The translations under genes and the position numbers were made by a program. Positions 21,601 to 34,144 of a DNA stretch of 64,000 nt are shown here, one piece after another. The stretch comes from Hevea brasiliensis. Taxonomy: Eukaryota; Streptophyta; Magnoliopsida; Malpighiales; Euphorbiaceae. The notes beneath the pieces are model-generated. The model searched no databases. It saw only the letters and a list, made by a program, of their open reading frames with translations, and was not told where the DNA came from. The stretch spans positions 51,984,725-52,048,724 of the forward strand of contig NC_079510.1 in assembly GCF_030052815.1 (NCBI RefSeq), in the 5' to 3' direction. How positions within the stretch are numbered: the first letter of the stretch is position 1; each line of letters begins with the position of its first letter.

Positions 21601-23571
21601 TCAAAGGTTGCACAAACATGCATCTCATCCTGGACCATTGGATCATTATCTTGTCGGTCCATACACAAAATCAAATGTGAAAGAAAAAGGGGTTCATGCT
21701 GGAAAAGCTTCAAGATATCTAGCTTTACATCTGAGGTTTGAAATTGACATGGTAGCACATTCTTTATGTGAATATGGTGGTGGTGAAGAAGAGAGAAAAG
21801 TGTTGGAAGCATACCGTGCAATTCATTTCCCTGCATTGGCACTTATTGAGAAGACAAAAAGGTATGCACTTCTGCAATTTTTTGCTGTTCTGCTACTCGT
21901 ACATATTAATTTATATACATATCAGCATGTCTTCATGTCTTATAGTTTGCTAGATCCAAAGGTGCTTTTACCATGCATAATTGCTATCTGCAGCAGTTGA
22001 TAAGTTGCTTTGAATTTTATTTCTTTCATTTCTATTGCCCTTTTATTTTTATAGTTTTGTTATATAGACTTACTGATGAATGGATGGTGGACTTGTACTT
22101 TCTGTTATCTTATCCAATGAGTTTTAGGGGCACATACATGGTCAAGCCCACTTTTGGAATTCTTATTCCTCCCATACCTGCCACGTGAAAATGGACTGTG
22201 ATTCTAGCACATTTCTATTTTTGGTGTCCAAATAGGATTAGCATGCTTCATTTTCTAATATTCTTCCACATGAAGTAAAATTTGTCATAAAAAAAAAAAA
22301 TTGTTGAAGAGCTCATATCCATTTGTTCGCTATATCTTTTGGAAGGAAACCCATCTACAATATATTCTAGGTAAATTGTTTTAATTGTTGCAGGCTACCT
22401 TCTCCATCAGTGCTCAGGTCAGAAGGCCTGTGTCCATTGACACCTGAAGAAGCAGTACTTATGCTTGCTGCTCTTGGTTTCAACCGGAAGACACATATAT
22501 TTGTGGCTGGTGCAAATATATATGGGGGACAACCAAGGTTAGCTGCTTTAACCAGCTTGTATCCTAATTTAGTTACTAAAGAGAAACTGCTTTCAGCAAC
22601 TGAACTTGAGCCATTCTTGAACTTTTCATCTCAGGTAACAAAGTGAGACTAATCTCTTTTGTTTTCTAGTTTAGTTTGCTTTTGTTTTCTGCAATATTTA
22701 TTCTAATGCACTAGTTGGAGTGAAGAATAATTTTTATGCAAAAATCTAGGGAAAAATGAATTGTGACACCATTAATGCTTTACAAGTTAATGGGTTTTAG
22801 TTACAAGTGCAGCCAGTTCATTCCATAAAGGGTAGGGATCTTTCAAAATCTTCTCTTCCCAGGACCTGTTTGGCAGAAGCATAACCTGGAAATGGCCTTC
22901 ACTTTAAGTTTGGAATCTACCATAAACTTTTTTGTACTGAGTGATAGGTCTTTCTAATGAGAGTGTAGGATGCCCTAGGACCATGAATGTAGCCTTCCAA
23001 TCGTCCAGGGAATATTTGGAGTTTCTAAGTTGGATATTGGTACTTTCTCTTGAGAAACTTTCTGGCTGAGGGATTCACCCTTTTTGCATTCTATGGTCCT
23101 ATTTCAGCTCTCTACTCAGCTTGCTGCCAATAACTATAGGGGCTTCTCCTTTAGTAATCTCGCAATACCATTAAATGGTTCATATCATAAATTGTGTTAT
23201 TGTCAATGGACTTCGTTTCTTTTTTACTGTACCAACGCATGATGAGCTCATTTCTTCTGCAGCTAGCTGCACTGGACTTCATAGCTTGCACCGCTGCTGA
23301 TGCATTTGCCATGACAGACTCAGGGAGTCAGCTGTCATCTTTGGTCGCTGGATATCGAACTTATTATGGTGGAGGGAGAATGCCGACAATACGGCCAAAC
23401 AAGCGGAGACTTGCGGCCATATTCATGAAAAACTCCACTATAGCATGGAAAGTGTTTGAGCAAAGAGTTAGGAAGGCAGTCAGACAAACTAAACACGTTT
23501 TTGAAAGGCCTGTGGCAAGGAGTGTTTACCGGTTTCCACGATGTAAAGAGTGCATGTGTTTTACAGAATAA
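18629..23571 (+). CDS. O-fucosyltransferase family protein (plant GDP-fucose O-FucT-like, type II membrane)
   Basis: Ten exons: 18629-19105, 19772-19861, 19995-20088, 20303-20364, 20530-20618, 21042-21162, 21260-21403, 21527-21861, 22394-22634, 23263-23571. Phases are consistent throughout (1,962 bp, 653 aa). A serine-rich cytosolic tail (1-~110) is followed by one membrane helix (112-132), as expected for a Golgi type II enzyme. Family landmarks follow in order: TANGGINQQRVAVCNAVVVA (substrate-site start), then HLRFEIDMVAHSLCEYGG, then IFVAGANIYGG, then TDSGSQLSSLVAGYRTYYGG and RPNKRRLAAIF near the C-terminus. Members of this large plant family transfer fucose or related sugars to proteins or wall glycans, but most lack a proven substrate, so none is given here. 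The HLRFE motif reads HLRFEIDM, so the usual acidic or basic residue after E is isoleucine. The gene converges on the subtilase gene. Confidence 0.92.
20866..20914. repeat. (CTT)n microsatellite in O-fucosyltransferase intron 5
   Basis: About sixteen CTT/TTC triplets without interruption lie in the intron between exons 5 and 6. The site is likely length-polymorphic. Confidence 0.9.
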
Positions 23572-24626
23572 AATAGTAGCTTGTAACATTCATAGATTCA
23601 TTATTGTTTCATTTGTTCTTATTCAACTTACATATGCTATGCGTAAAAGAGGCAAAGTTAACTTACAGAATGTCACATCATGCCTCTTGCTTGGAAACAA
23701 CATTTCTGTCCTTTATATGGGTGCAAAATGAGTCCATTTTAACTGAAAAGGAGCAGTTTTAAACTATGCATTGACCCTTCTCTCAGTGAAAACAATAATG
23801 AAAATTGGAAAAATTCAGTATGATCCTTCACTGGACACTGTTATAATTTTAGAGTTTGAATTTTACTTATTATAATTTGATAAATTGAATGCATTGCTTC
23901 AGCGTGGATACTGTAGGGTTGCTAATGAAAAGTTCCCAAGATCAAGATGTTAGTTTCAAAAGTTTGTGAATTACATTGCATATAAGACACCTTTTAATCC
24001 AAGATTAATTTACAGAATTCATGGCTGAAACTCACTATTAATTAAGAACATGTTCTTAGGTGGAACGCAGTGCTGCATTGTAACAAATATTGATACTTTT
24101 CAGCTTCCTCGCTACAAATTTGAGGAAAAGTAAGATAATTGTATTGGAAAAGAAGTTGAAAACAAAGAGACAATAAATGATATGCAGTTCTAAGTTTCAG
24201 ATCCTACCATATTAAATATAGATGCATAAAGCATTCCTTTATACTTCAACTGCAAGATACACGTACAATTGCAAAGTAATGGATCCCTCATAACAGTTGT
24301 ATTTTATTAAAAAATTATATGATATTGAATTGGAAAAGCTGGGATATTATATAATCCCCTCTATAGAGTTGGTCCCCTATGTGCTTTGTATTAATCGTGC
24401 ATAGAATAGCTGGGAATTACATAATCTCTGAAGAGAGGAGTATAAACATTGCACCCAATAATTTCTCTTCATTTTCCTATGGACTGCGCACAATTTACTG
24501 ATTATCTAGGATACGTTACAGAGCTTTTTGATAGATGTCGACGAACGTACAATGGAGATTTTTTGCTTTTCTACCTTTGGGAAAGTTGATGATCCTCAGC
24601 TACTGTCAATATTTGGTCGAATTAAT
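23572..24626. other. convergent 3' region between the O-fucosyltransferase and subtilase genes
   Basis: About 1.05 kb separate the two stop codons. Both 3' UTRs must end here, and AATAAA-like signals occur (for example 'acaataatgaaa' near 23790 and, on the minus strand, within 24100-24350). No further gene is seen. Confidence 0.6.
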
Positions 24627-27600
24627 TTAGGATACAGAAACTGGTAAAATCGACAATGGGATTCTAACAATATGGTTTAAACTTCCTGTCAGAACAATTT
24701 CACCAAAGCTGAACACATCCCTTGCCTGGGTCACGCGAAATTGTATGTCTATGTTCTGAGTTCCTTGTGGAGCTATTGCAAACCAGGTCGGAGACAGGTT
24801 AACTATAGTCCCATTGGGTGATATCACTGAGCATAGATATGTCTCTGGCTTGCTACCTACATTCTTGACACTCCTTTGCACTTTTAGGGACCCTCTTAGT
24901 GCTGATATTGTAACTGAAGGGAGGTTCAGGTTGGCCGGGTGGCTAAGTGGTTGATTGCACTGTTGTCCAGTAGCAATTTTGATTGTAGTTGGATTGATGT
25001 TGGGCAACGAGCATAAAAAACTTATGTAATCTTCAAATTCTGCTTCAGGATTGCATTTCATACATGAAGTTAAAAGATGAATTATATTGTTTATTTTTAA
25101 GTGAAATGAATGATCACCTGATGTAAAGACCAGGCCTGGATCAATGGCGTGAATTGGATTCACAAGACCGGCACCAAGATCAAAATGAGTGGAGGGATAG
25201 AAGCTGTTAATATCATATCCTTCCGCCAGTACGAGTTCTCCATAATTATCATACTTAGTGGCAGTGGTGGAGAGGGCTGATGAAATCGTCGATGGAGTCC
25301 ATAAAGGATTGAGTTGCTTGATGAGTGCTGCTATTCCCACTACATGAGGTGTTGCCATACTTGTACCAGACAGTAGTGCAAAATTGTATCCTAAATAATT
25401 TGCCAGGGTAATAGGAGTTTGAATCTAGTCATTGTAGTTACATAATTTAACAACAAATTATTGCTTAATTATTACCTGTTAGTAGTGGATCTAAGGCACT
25501 TATAGGGCTCCAGGCTGCCCATATTTGGTGTCCTGGGGCAAGAATATCTGGCTTCAGCACATCAGCAAGATTCTTGTTAATGTCAATAAAATCTGGTCCC
25601 CTGGAAGAGAATCTACTAACAAGAGGAGCTCTACCCCCAAAAGCTGCAACTCTGCCCTCTCCTATAGCTGCCCGTGCGCGAATGTCAGTCACAAATCCTC
25701 TCTTATCCCTGTGAATTTGTTGCTCGTAGTAGTGTGATATAATCTACATATTTAATTAGATATTATTACTTTTCTTAAGATTCTGACAATAATTGCTGTT
25801 TCTGATGTAACTTGATACCTGTGCATCAGCAACTTTTGGGATCATAATGCCTGAAACTGAAAAAGCAACAGGTTCTGCAATGAAATCGCCATAGTTTGGG
25901 TTTGCAACTAGAGCAAAACCCTTAAATCCTAAAGCTCTTGCTGTGTTAATTATGGAAGTTATGGTGGATGTGTCATTGTAGAAGCCAGCTGAGAAAGTAC
26001 AGATGACAATACTACCAAGCACTACATTGGGGTCCAATGATTCTGGACACTGGCATTCTTCAATGCACTGTGGACTCCTTGGGAACGTCCCATTTGCCTT
26101 GACTGCGTCCTGAGCCAACACCAGCTTATGCAGAAAGAGCCCACCTCTAAAAGTTGGTGCTGAATAAGAATTATTCAAGGATTTATACTATACCTAATTC
26201 CAGCAATTACATATGAAACATCTAATACATGGATGATTGGAAATTTGAAACTTGAGATTACCTGACAAACCCTCACCTCCAACTTTTTGACCATTTCCAA
26301 AAAGAAGTGAACCAGGAAAGTTTCTATCTGTGCTGCAAGCAGCCACTCCTACAGCCCAAGGGCTGTAAGACACAACAGTCGAAAGAGCAGGCCCATTGTT
26401 ACCAGCAGCCTGCACTACGAAAACTCCAGCTCGTTGTGCAAATAACATGAATACATCAAACACACTTAAGAATGTGAGAGTATCTTCTGGTGGTTCATCT
26501 GGTCCAACAGAGAGTGTTAATATGTCCACTCCATCCATTATTGCCTGACAAGAAGAAGCCAACTGGTTAGTTTCTATGTTTTTGAAATATTCTAATTTCC
26601 AGGAAATGATCTTGTTAAGCCAATATTGCATGCACTTTTCAGCGAGAGGAATGAAGAATATGGTATCCATAGAAAAACTTCAAAAAAAAAAAAACTTCAA
26701 AAAAAAAAAAACATCAATGCTTAATTAATTTGATTACTTGATCCATTGCTGCAACCACATCTGTCATGGTTCCCACTGTTGGATACACAGCCTTGTAAAC
26801 AGCAATTCTGTTGCCAAAACATAAAATATTATATCTTGAATTCTTGACGGAATTTAATTTGCTAGACACATCATTCTAATCCCACTCCACACAATACAAA
26901 GAGCATACCGAGCACGTGGTGCCATCCCACTAGCTTGTCCGTAGTAGAAGCCATTAGTCACCACTGGTACCCCAGCATTTCCAGCAGCAGTAGAAGCCAC
27001 ATGACTAAACAAATCACACTCAATTCTCTGTTAATTCTTTTTTTTTTTTTTTTTTTTTTAGTTAAGACACTAAAACACATACACACACATATCGGGAGCA
27101 TATACCTGCCATGTCCAACGGCATCTACGGGCGAGAGAAAGTCCATTGGAGTGAGAGTAGCTACTGCTTGAGCACCAGCTGAGAAGAACCTAGCTGAAAC
27201 TATCTTCCCATTGCAAGAACTAGGTGGGAATCTAGGACCCGTCTCGCAAGCACCAGAAAAATGAGAAACATTTGATGTAAAAGGATTGAGGGGATCATTA
27301 GCAAAACTTGGATGCAGTGGATTGATGCCTGTGTCAACAAAACCAATAACAATCCCTTCGCCTGCATTTTTGTCTCCACCTTCTTGTGTCCACACTCCTT
27401 GGGGTAACCCTAGGAATTGAGGAGTGTATGTAGTCATTAGTTTGGCTCCTCTATCTCTCTCCACCATCTTTACTCCAGGAGCACCTTTGAGTTTTTCAGC
27501 CTGCAATTTCGTAATAACCAAGAAACTAACAATTTCCTCCTTTAAACTTATTTTCTACATTGATTTGTAATTAACGAAAAAATATAGAAGCTTAAGCAGC

Positions 27601-28095
27601 TGGGCCTGGGCATTTATAGAACCTGAGAAGGAGTGATATGAACAGCGAAGCCATTAACTATGTGTTTGAAGCTGTAGAGCTTCCTGTAGCTTCCGATTTC
27701 TAGGGTTGTTTGCAGAAGTTGGTCATGTGAATCAAGCAAGCGCTTTGCATGAGCTTGAGAAATTTCACTATCCAATCATACAAAGAATTTATGAAGTCAG
27801 TTACCAATGAAACATTTAATATCATTATGTGATAATAAGAAACCTAAACCCTGCAGGCAGCCCAAATGAGAGATTCCATCACTACTTCACAGCCTTCCGT
27901 TGCTAACCTAAAAATGGATCTTAGTCGCTTTCCCTAAAGAAGAGGATGCACGGGGTGATACCTGTTCAGTTCAAGTTTTCTGGGATCATGAAATGCAACT
28001 GGCTCTCCTTCCATTAACACCAAGTACACCGATCGTTCTTCTGCAAAACAAGCAACACAAATTACGAAGACTAGAATCAGTGCATGTCTTGCCAT
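24627..28095 (-). CDS. subtilisin-like serine protease, SBT2 type
   Basis: Ten exons, 5' to 3' on the minus strand: 27962-28095, 27623-27767, 27106-27500, 26909-27004, 26738-26807, 26262-26544, 25819-26159, 25476-25743, 25118-25390, 24627-25039. Together they make 2,418 bp (805 aa) with every phase consistent. A signal peptide (MARHALILVFVICVACFAEE) is followed by an I9 propeptide (~22-95). The catalytic triad is intact: Asp149 in GFVDTG, His226 in GHGSHVA and Ser588 in GTSMATPH, with the oxyanion Asn329 in AAGNNGP. A PA-like insert (about 375-470) and a C-terminal Fn3-like domain follow. The starting residues EERSVYLVLMEGEPVAFHD and the C-terminal EFEDYISFLCSLP resemble the SBT2 subfamily, possibly its ALE1/SBT2.4 branch. 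Such enzymes are secreted and cut peptide or protein precursors in the apoplast. The 78-bp intron 9 is in frame and stop-free (see findings). Confidence 0.92.
25040..25117 (-). other. 78-bp in-frame, stop-free intron in the subtilase gene
   Basis: Reading through this segment adds 26 residues between VFTS and EFEDYISFLC without a stop. Splicing CAG|GTGATC to GCAG|AATTTG restores the continuous family motif. Length, borders and family alignment favour an intron, but retention would still give a full-length protein with an insertion after the catalytic domain. Confidence 0.75.
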
Positions 28096-29392
28096 GATTC
28101 CAGAGGAATAGATGTGAACTGGTGAGGTTATTAGGCTTATATTTCATACCCCAATCCCATGCAAACAAGAACGTTGAGAGTTGAGACACATGGTCAATGT
28201 GAATAAAGCTGTTACTGCAAGTTATTTACAAATAAAAGCAGCCCACCGTTACTATTCCTTGTAGCTTACACTTGACATATATATTGGGACATGCCATCCT
28301 TGCCATCACACTCAACATGCCAAAACCATAATCTACCGTAATCAATTTTGACATTCTGGTAAATCAAAAAATTGACATTTTTGTACCCCTCTATTGAACA
28401 TGTCACTCCAATCCATTGTTGAATTCGACCTTTTAGTTCACATAAAGGTAGTAAAAGGCAATCAAATTTTAGGACTACCATGTTCAATGGGGAATTTCTT
28501 TTATACGTGTAATTCTTGCTTAAAAGTGGGAGAAAAAAAAATATAATAATAATAATTTTGGCAAACAAAATAGGAATATATTCAGCATCAAGCATCAAAT
28601 GCAGTGGCTGTCAATCAGTCCTACCAGACCACCATTTTTTGTTGGTAATAGGTCAAATCTGTCGGAGGGTACAGTTTATTCATATATACAACAGCTCACT
28701 GTCTCAGGATTCAAATTGATGACAGTACATATCCCCAGTGATCAGGCAGTTTTGTACATCCTCTCTTCGGTTAACTCTGAAATATAGTATTGGAGTAGGT
28801 CGAAAATTTTTACCCTGCCAGTGAATTTAACAGAAAAACCCAGCAGAGTCCACAATCTCCCACTCACTTCTGTATGGGGAAAGTAACACAATGGACGGTT
28901 TGTCCTTCTCAGTCTTGTGCAAAACAGTCTACCCGTATGAACTATACAAAGAAGCAAAGTTGCCCTCCAACCTCAAACTCATAATTTGCAACAAACTTCT
29001 CAGACATGGGCAATGCATACATCATATGATTCTGGCGTTAAACATCATCATTCTCATATGAGAGACTGGTGTAAACAGATAGTGAGTTACTATAATAGAT
29101 TACACACAGTGAATACCAGAAAAAAAAAAAGTCCCCAAAAATTAGGTTCAACATCTGAGCCATGAGCAAAATGAAACTTCTTTTCTGGATAGATCGGTGA
29201 CAGAATTATGTCCTAAACCTAGCATAGCTACATATACCACAAGATAATCACATAAATTACTGATGGCCTATAGTTTGGACAAAGCACACCATTGTTTTCA
29301 GCACTATACATTCCACACGACAACATTATAAAGCTACATCTGCAAGAGCAGCCTCATCTCCCCATGCATTTTGTTAATCTCCCACCTGCATT
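28096..29392. other. intergenic region between the subtilase promoter and EBS 3' end
   Basis: This holds the upstream region of the subtilase (its gene reads leftwards) and the 3' UTR and terminator zone of the EBS-like gene. I see no ORF with coding character, no repeat family and no RNA gene. Confidence 0.6.
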
Positions 29393-32206
29393 CTATCTCT
29401 TCCGTCGCTTGGTCTCTAACTGCAATTAAAGAGCATAGGGTAAAAGAAAAAAGTCAATGCTAAACTCCCAAATGACCAACAAATGGTGGACAGAATGGTT
29501 TAAGTAAAACATAAATATGGATACAAAAGGATACTACAAATCTGAAATACATTAAAATCAGACAGGTGAAATCCTGACAGTCATCTTTCATGAACACACA
29601 TTCCATGAATCAATTTATACACACACATGGAATGTATTTACATATTTTGTAAACACTCTGCTGTGTGCATTCAAAGCAAAAATATGAATAATGCTTGAAA
29701 GAGCAACACTGCTAACAGAAAGGATGAACAAAAATGGCTGGTCCACACAGAACCATGGCACAAAGTCATCAGGCAAATGAAATAGAAGTAATAAAATAAC
29801 AGCCATTGCAATGAAAGATGGGATACACAAAGACACTAACTATTAATCATATCCAGCCATAAGGCATTCCTAAAATGCTTTGGGACAAGAACAATGGAAA
29901 AAATACATCAGCAGATACCTTAAGTGAAAACAAAATCCTATTTGAAATGAAATCCATTTCATTCAAACACTCTCATGGAAAAACTCATATTTTCAACAGT
30001 TTCAAGCTTGTGATCCCTCAATGAAAGGAAAACTAGAGCACAACCGAGAAGCAACAAAATCAAAACACAATGAACAATGTGGATTCAGATCCATAAATAA
30101 TGGTCCAAATGAGCTCATTCTAAAAGTATGGATCCAAACACATTATCAACTACTCTGGATTTCACGGGGGAAAAGCAGCTACAGAATTGAACTGAAGAAT
30201 CTGTGTCTAACTACTTCTGGCATTTGCACAACTGCAGCATAATGTACTACAACACAATAGTTAGTCTTAAAAATGAAGAAAAAACAATTAAATGAAGATG
30301 ACACATTTTGCACCGCCAAATTTATGATCTTCAATAGCACCAGTTTGCTGCTCCTTATGAGAAATATAATCTTTATTATATCCCCTGGAAAAACTTGATA
30401 ATTTAATTTTATTTCCAAAGGAATAAAAATTCAGTTAGGATCACATATAGACAATATCATCTGTGTTGTTGCAAATAGAATGAAACACAAAGTAACCAAA
30501 GAGAGTCTAACTTAGTACTCTTTTACCTGTTAAATCCCAACAAGAGGCATAAAGATCATCCCAGGGAACCAGCACATAATTCATCAAGCATATAGAGATG
30601 ACATAAATAACAGGCAACAAACCCATATTTTTGTATGATGTGAAACTGGACCTAAAAACATCTCACCTTGCCATCGGCTGCCGGTGACGAAGAAAATCCA
30701 TTCTGTGATCTTTTGATATCATCATCTGATCCACATTCAGAACAAACAAAGTGATCTAACTTCTTTGCTTCTTCAATGGTCATGCCCACACAAGCAGGAT
30801 GATACCTACAAAGAACAAGCAAAGGAACCATGAGTCATTAATTATATTGACAGTTGTTTAGAAGTTCCTATATTGACAGTTGTTTAGAAGTTCACATAGA
30901 GAAACTGGAGATAAACCTGAGCAATCTGACGTTAAAAAAAATGCTCATCTTAAATAGAAAATAATTTCATATCATGAAAAAAATAAAGAGCAGTCTTGGC
31001 ATACAGTATGAGATCAACATACAATTTTATGGGCCAAATGACAAAAAATAATAGGGGGAAGATAAGTCTGTTCATCAATCTATCTCAGAATACTGGACAA
31101 CAATACAAATAAAAATAATTGACTTCTAATGAATAATACATAAGTTGTTTTAATACTCTGTTCTTATTAGAAAGGATCGTTTCTTCTTAATCATTGGGCG
31201 TCGCTTTTCTTTTGTCTAAAATTCATAAACCGGCTACCGTTTGCATTGTATGGACCCCTATAGATAACTCAATGCTAAAAATTCGTGCTTTTTGAAAAAT
31301 CCTTCTTCTTTCGTGAACACACATTTGGAAAAAGACCCGTATTCATTCTTCTGGAATTCATTGAACTAAACATTTTATACTCGTAACTCAAGAAGTAAAT
31401 TACTTTGAAAAATGGACGAAAGAAACTCTTAATCTTTAACCCTTTAAACGAAAAGGAATAAACTTTACCAGTCCTTGCAACCTTCGCATTGCACCATAAG
31501 ATCATCCGGGTTATATGGCATCTCGCATTTACAATACCTTCAAGAAAACAAAAGCCAAAACCGATTAAATCTTAATCAACAATAGACCGACGAAAGAAGC
31601 CAAGTTGAAGAAACCGAAAAAAAATAGAGTAAGACTCACACAGCAACGCGGTCAGGCGTGAAGCCTCCCGTAGCAGCCTTGTACTCAAACCTACAATAAT
31701 AATCCTCAGCCCCAACATTCTCAAGCTTGGTATAATTCTTAAAAGAGTGAACTGTACACTTCCCTTCAATAGTGTGAGCACTCTGCACATCGTAATGGTC
31801 AGATAAGAAGAGCTCCTTGGCACCGTGAAACTGCCTGCGGCCACCAAGCGCCTCCTCGGGCCGATAGTACCACCTCACCCTTACCTTCACATTGTTTCTG
31901 CTATCCGCCTCGATTCCCTCAATTTTCGCCACGTATGGCGGCTTTCCGGTGTCCGATGGTCTCATCAACACGCAATCCCCCACTGCCAAACAGCAGCAGC
32001 ACCAAAGCATTAAAAAGGCAAGCATTTGAAAAGTACATATACATACCCATATACAGATATACGCATACGTGTATGTATAGCGCATGCATACATGTATCTA
32101 TACAGGTACCTTTGACGACTTTGTTGGTGCCGCGAATGGTGGAGGAGTCGAGCTCTCTTTTGCCGTGTTTGGGCTTGGAGATGAGGCCTGGTCTGGTTTT
32201 GGCCAT
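29393..32206 (-). CDS. EBS: EBS-like BAH and PHD-finger chromatin reader
   Basis: Five exons on the minus strand: 32110-32206, 31640-31982, 31469-31537, 30667-30805, 29393-29419 (675 bp, 224 aa), all phases consistent. The N-terminal tail is basic. The BAH domain (~33-147) includes [36 protein letters not shown] and FTPDRVAV. The PHD finger (149-194) has the Cys4-His-Cys3 pattern: C149, C151, C164, C167, H172, C175, C191, C194, with W170. The tail ends in KRRKR, a likely nuclear signal. Arabidopsis EBS and its paralogue SHL have this length and layout; they bind H3K27me3 through BAH and H3K4me2/3 through PHD and repress floral integrators such as FT. The wording in both domains is closer to EBS than to SHL as I recall them. 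Intron 4 is 1.25 kb and holds only AT-rich sequence. No damage seen. Confidence 0.92.
30842..30895. repeat. 27-bp tandem duplication in EBS intron 3
   Basis: The phrase 'tattgacagttgtttagaag' occurs twice in direct succession about 27 bp apart in the intron between exons 3 and 4. It is a simple recent duplication. Confidence 0.85.
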
Positions 32207-32880
32207 GGAAGTGATAGGCTTGGCTGGGGTAATGTGAGATTTGAAGAAAGTAAATTTGGGGAAGATTTGTACGATGGAGGGAGAGGAACCCTAGGACCTA
32301 GCTTCTGCTTCTCATGGAGGAGGGATGAGAGAGAAGACACAGGGAACTGTGCGTGAGACTGTGCCTTGACCTTGCTTCCTGATGTGGCTTTTCCTTTTAG
32401 CTCAAATTTAAACAATTATTAAATGTTTTGCCACTTGCTGCTTGGTGGGTAGGTAGGTATTAGTATTTTTTATATGCAGTCAATGATTTTTTTTTTTAAT
32501 TAAATTAAATTTTTTTAAAAAAATATATATTGAGAGAATTAAAATGATAAATTTTAATATTTGAAAATAAAAAAAGCAGTAATTGTTTGTTTTAATTCAT
32601 CTGCTTTGGATTAATTAATTAATAAATATTGAGATTGAAACATATTATCGAGTAAAAACAATATTACATTTCCATATATTAGTATTAACACAAACAACGC
32701 ATAATAAACAAAATTTTAAGATACAATATGCTTTCTTTTTTTCTTTATCTGTATTTCCTTGCCAAGCTGCTACAATCTGTTCTCCGCCTTAGATTAAAAA
32801 AATCTTTTTGCGACTTCCCGTCTCATTCTCTTCAACTTTTCAGTTTCCATTTCATCACAATTATCTTAGTTTCTCTTATT
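32207..32880. promoter_or_regulatory. upstream region of the EBS-like gene
   Basis: The first 200 bp (32207-32410) are GC-balanced and probably hold the 5' UTR and core promoter of the minus-strand gene. Beyond that the sequence is AT-rich and ends at a tandem array. No specific element can be named. Confidence 0.45.
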
Positions 32881-32889
32881 AAACCATTT

Positions 32890-33970
32890 CGTGATTAATT
32901 TTAGGAAGTATTATAATAAAAAATTACCATATGACAATTTTTCATTTTTTCTTCATTAAAATATATTAATATAGAACATTATCAGTAAATAATAAACACG
33001 CTGATGTAGAATAGAAATGTGCTGACATAAAAGAGAAATTTGTCGATATATAATTTTAGAAAATATTATAAAAAGTTATCTCCTGATGATTTTTCATTTT
33101 CTCTTCATTAAGATGTGCTGGCGTATAACACTATTAGCAAATGACAAATATGCTAACATAAAATAAAAATGTGTTGAACATAAAAAAAAAATGTTGATAT
33201 GTAATTTTAGGAAATATTATAAAAAAATTACCTTATGATGATTTTTCATTTTCTCTATATTAAAACATATTGATGTAGAATACTATTAGCAAATGACAAA
33301 TATGCTGACGAGAATAGAAATGTGCTGACATAAAAGAAAAATCTATTAATATGTAATTTTAGGAAATATTATAAAAAAATTATCTTGTGACAATTTTCCA
33401 TTTTCTCTCCATTAAAACACGTTGACGTAGAACTTTGTCAATAAATGATAAACATGCTGACATAAAATAGAAATATGTTGACGTAAAAAAAAAAATCTGC
33501 TGATATGTAACTTAGGAAATATTATAAAAAATTATTTTGCGACGATTTTCCATTTTCTTTTCATCAAAACATGCTAATGTAGAACACTGTCAGCAAATGA
33601 TAAACATGCTGATGTAGAATAGAAATATGCTGACGTAAAAGAGAAATCAGCTGATATGTAATTTTAGGAAACATTATAAAAAAATTACCTTGTGATGATT
33701 TTCCATTTTCTCTCTATTAAAATATGCTAATGTAGAACACTGTCAACAAATGATAAACATGCTAATGTAGAACAGAAATGTACTGACGTAAAAGAGAAAT
33801 CTGTTGATATGTAATTTTAGAAAATATTATAAAAAATTACCTTGTGATGATTTTCCATTTTCTCTCCATTTAAACATGCTGACATAAAACACTATTAGCA
33901 AATGACAAACATGCTGACGTATAATAGAAATATGCTGACATAAAAGAGAAATCTGCTGATATAAAATAAA
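32890..33970. repeat. ~152-bp tandem array, about seven units
   Basis: The phrase 'ttttaggaaatattataa' or a close variant recurs at about 32901, 33056, 33205, 33357, 33511, 33662 and 33816, a spacing of 149-155 bp. Each unit also contains 'ccattttctctccattaaaa', 'aatgataaacatgctgac' and 'taaaagagaaatctgctgat' variants. Units differ by substitutions and small indels. Within a unit the 'gctgac..' motif itself recurs three or four times, so the period is composite. A degenerate inverted copy seems to lie at about 37520-37650. Confidence 0.88.
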
Positions 33971-34144
33971 ATGTGGAAACCACAAAAAGTACATTATGGT
34001 TTCCCTCATTTTCACTTTAGGGTCCGTGGCTTATTTTGTGATAAAATGACACCCTAAAGTTTTGCATAATTTGCAAATCAAGTGAATTATTTAACTCCTA
34101 AAAACAGCCGGAATCTAAGTTTATTTACTTTCGGAATGCCATAA

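Noticed and set aside
32890..33970. CRISPR-like regular repeats
   Set aside because: The units are full 152-bp tandem copies without unique spacers, in a plant nuclear sequence.
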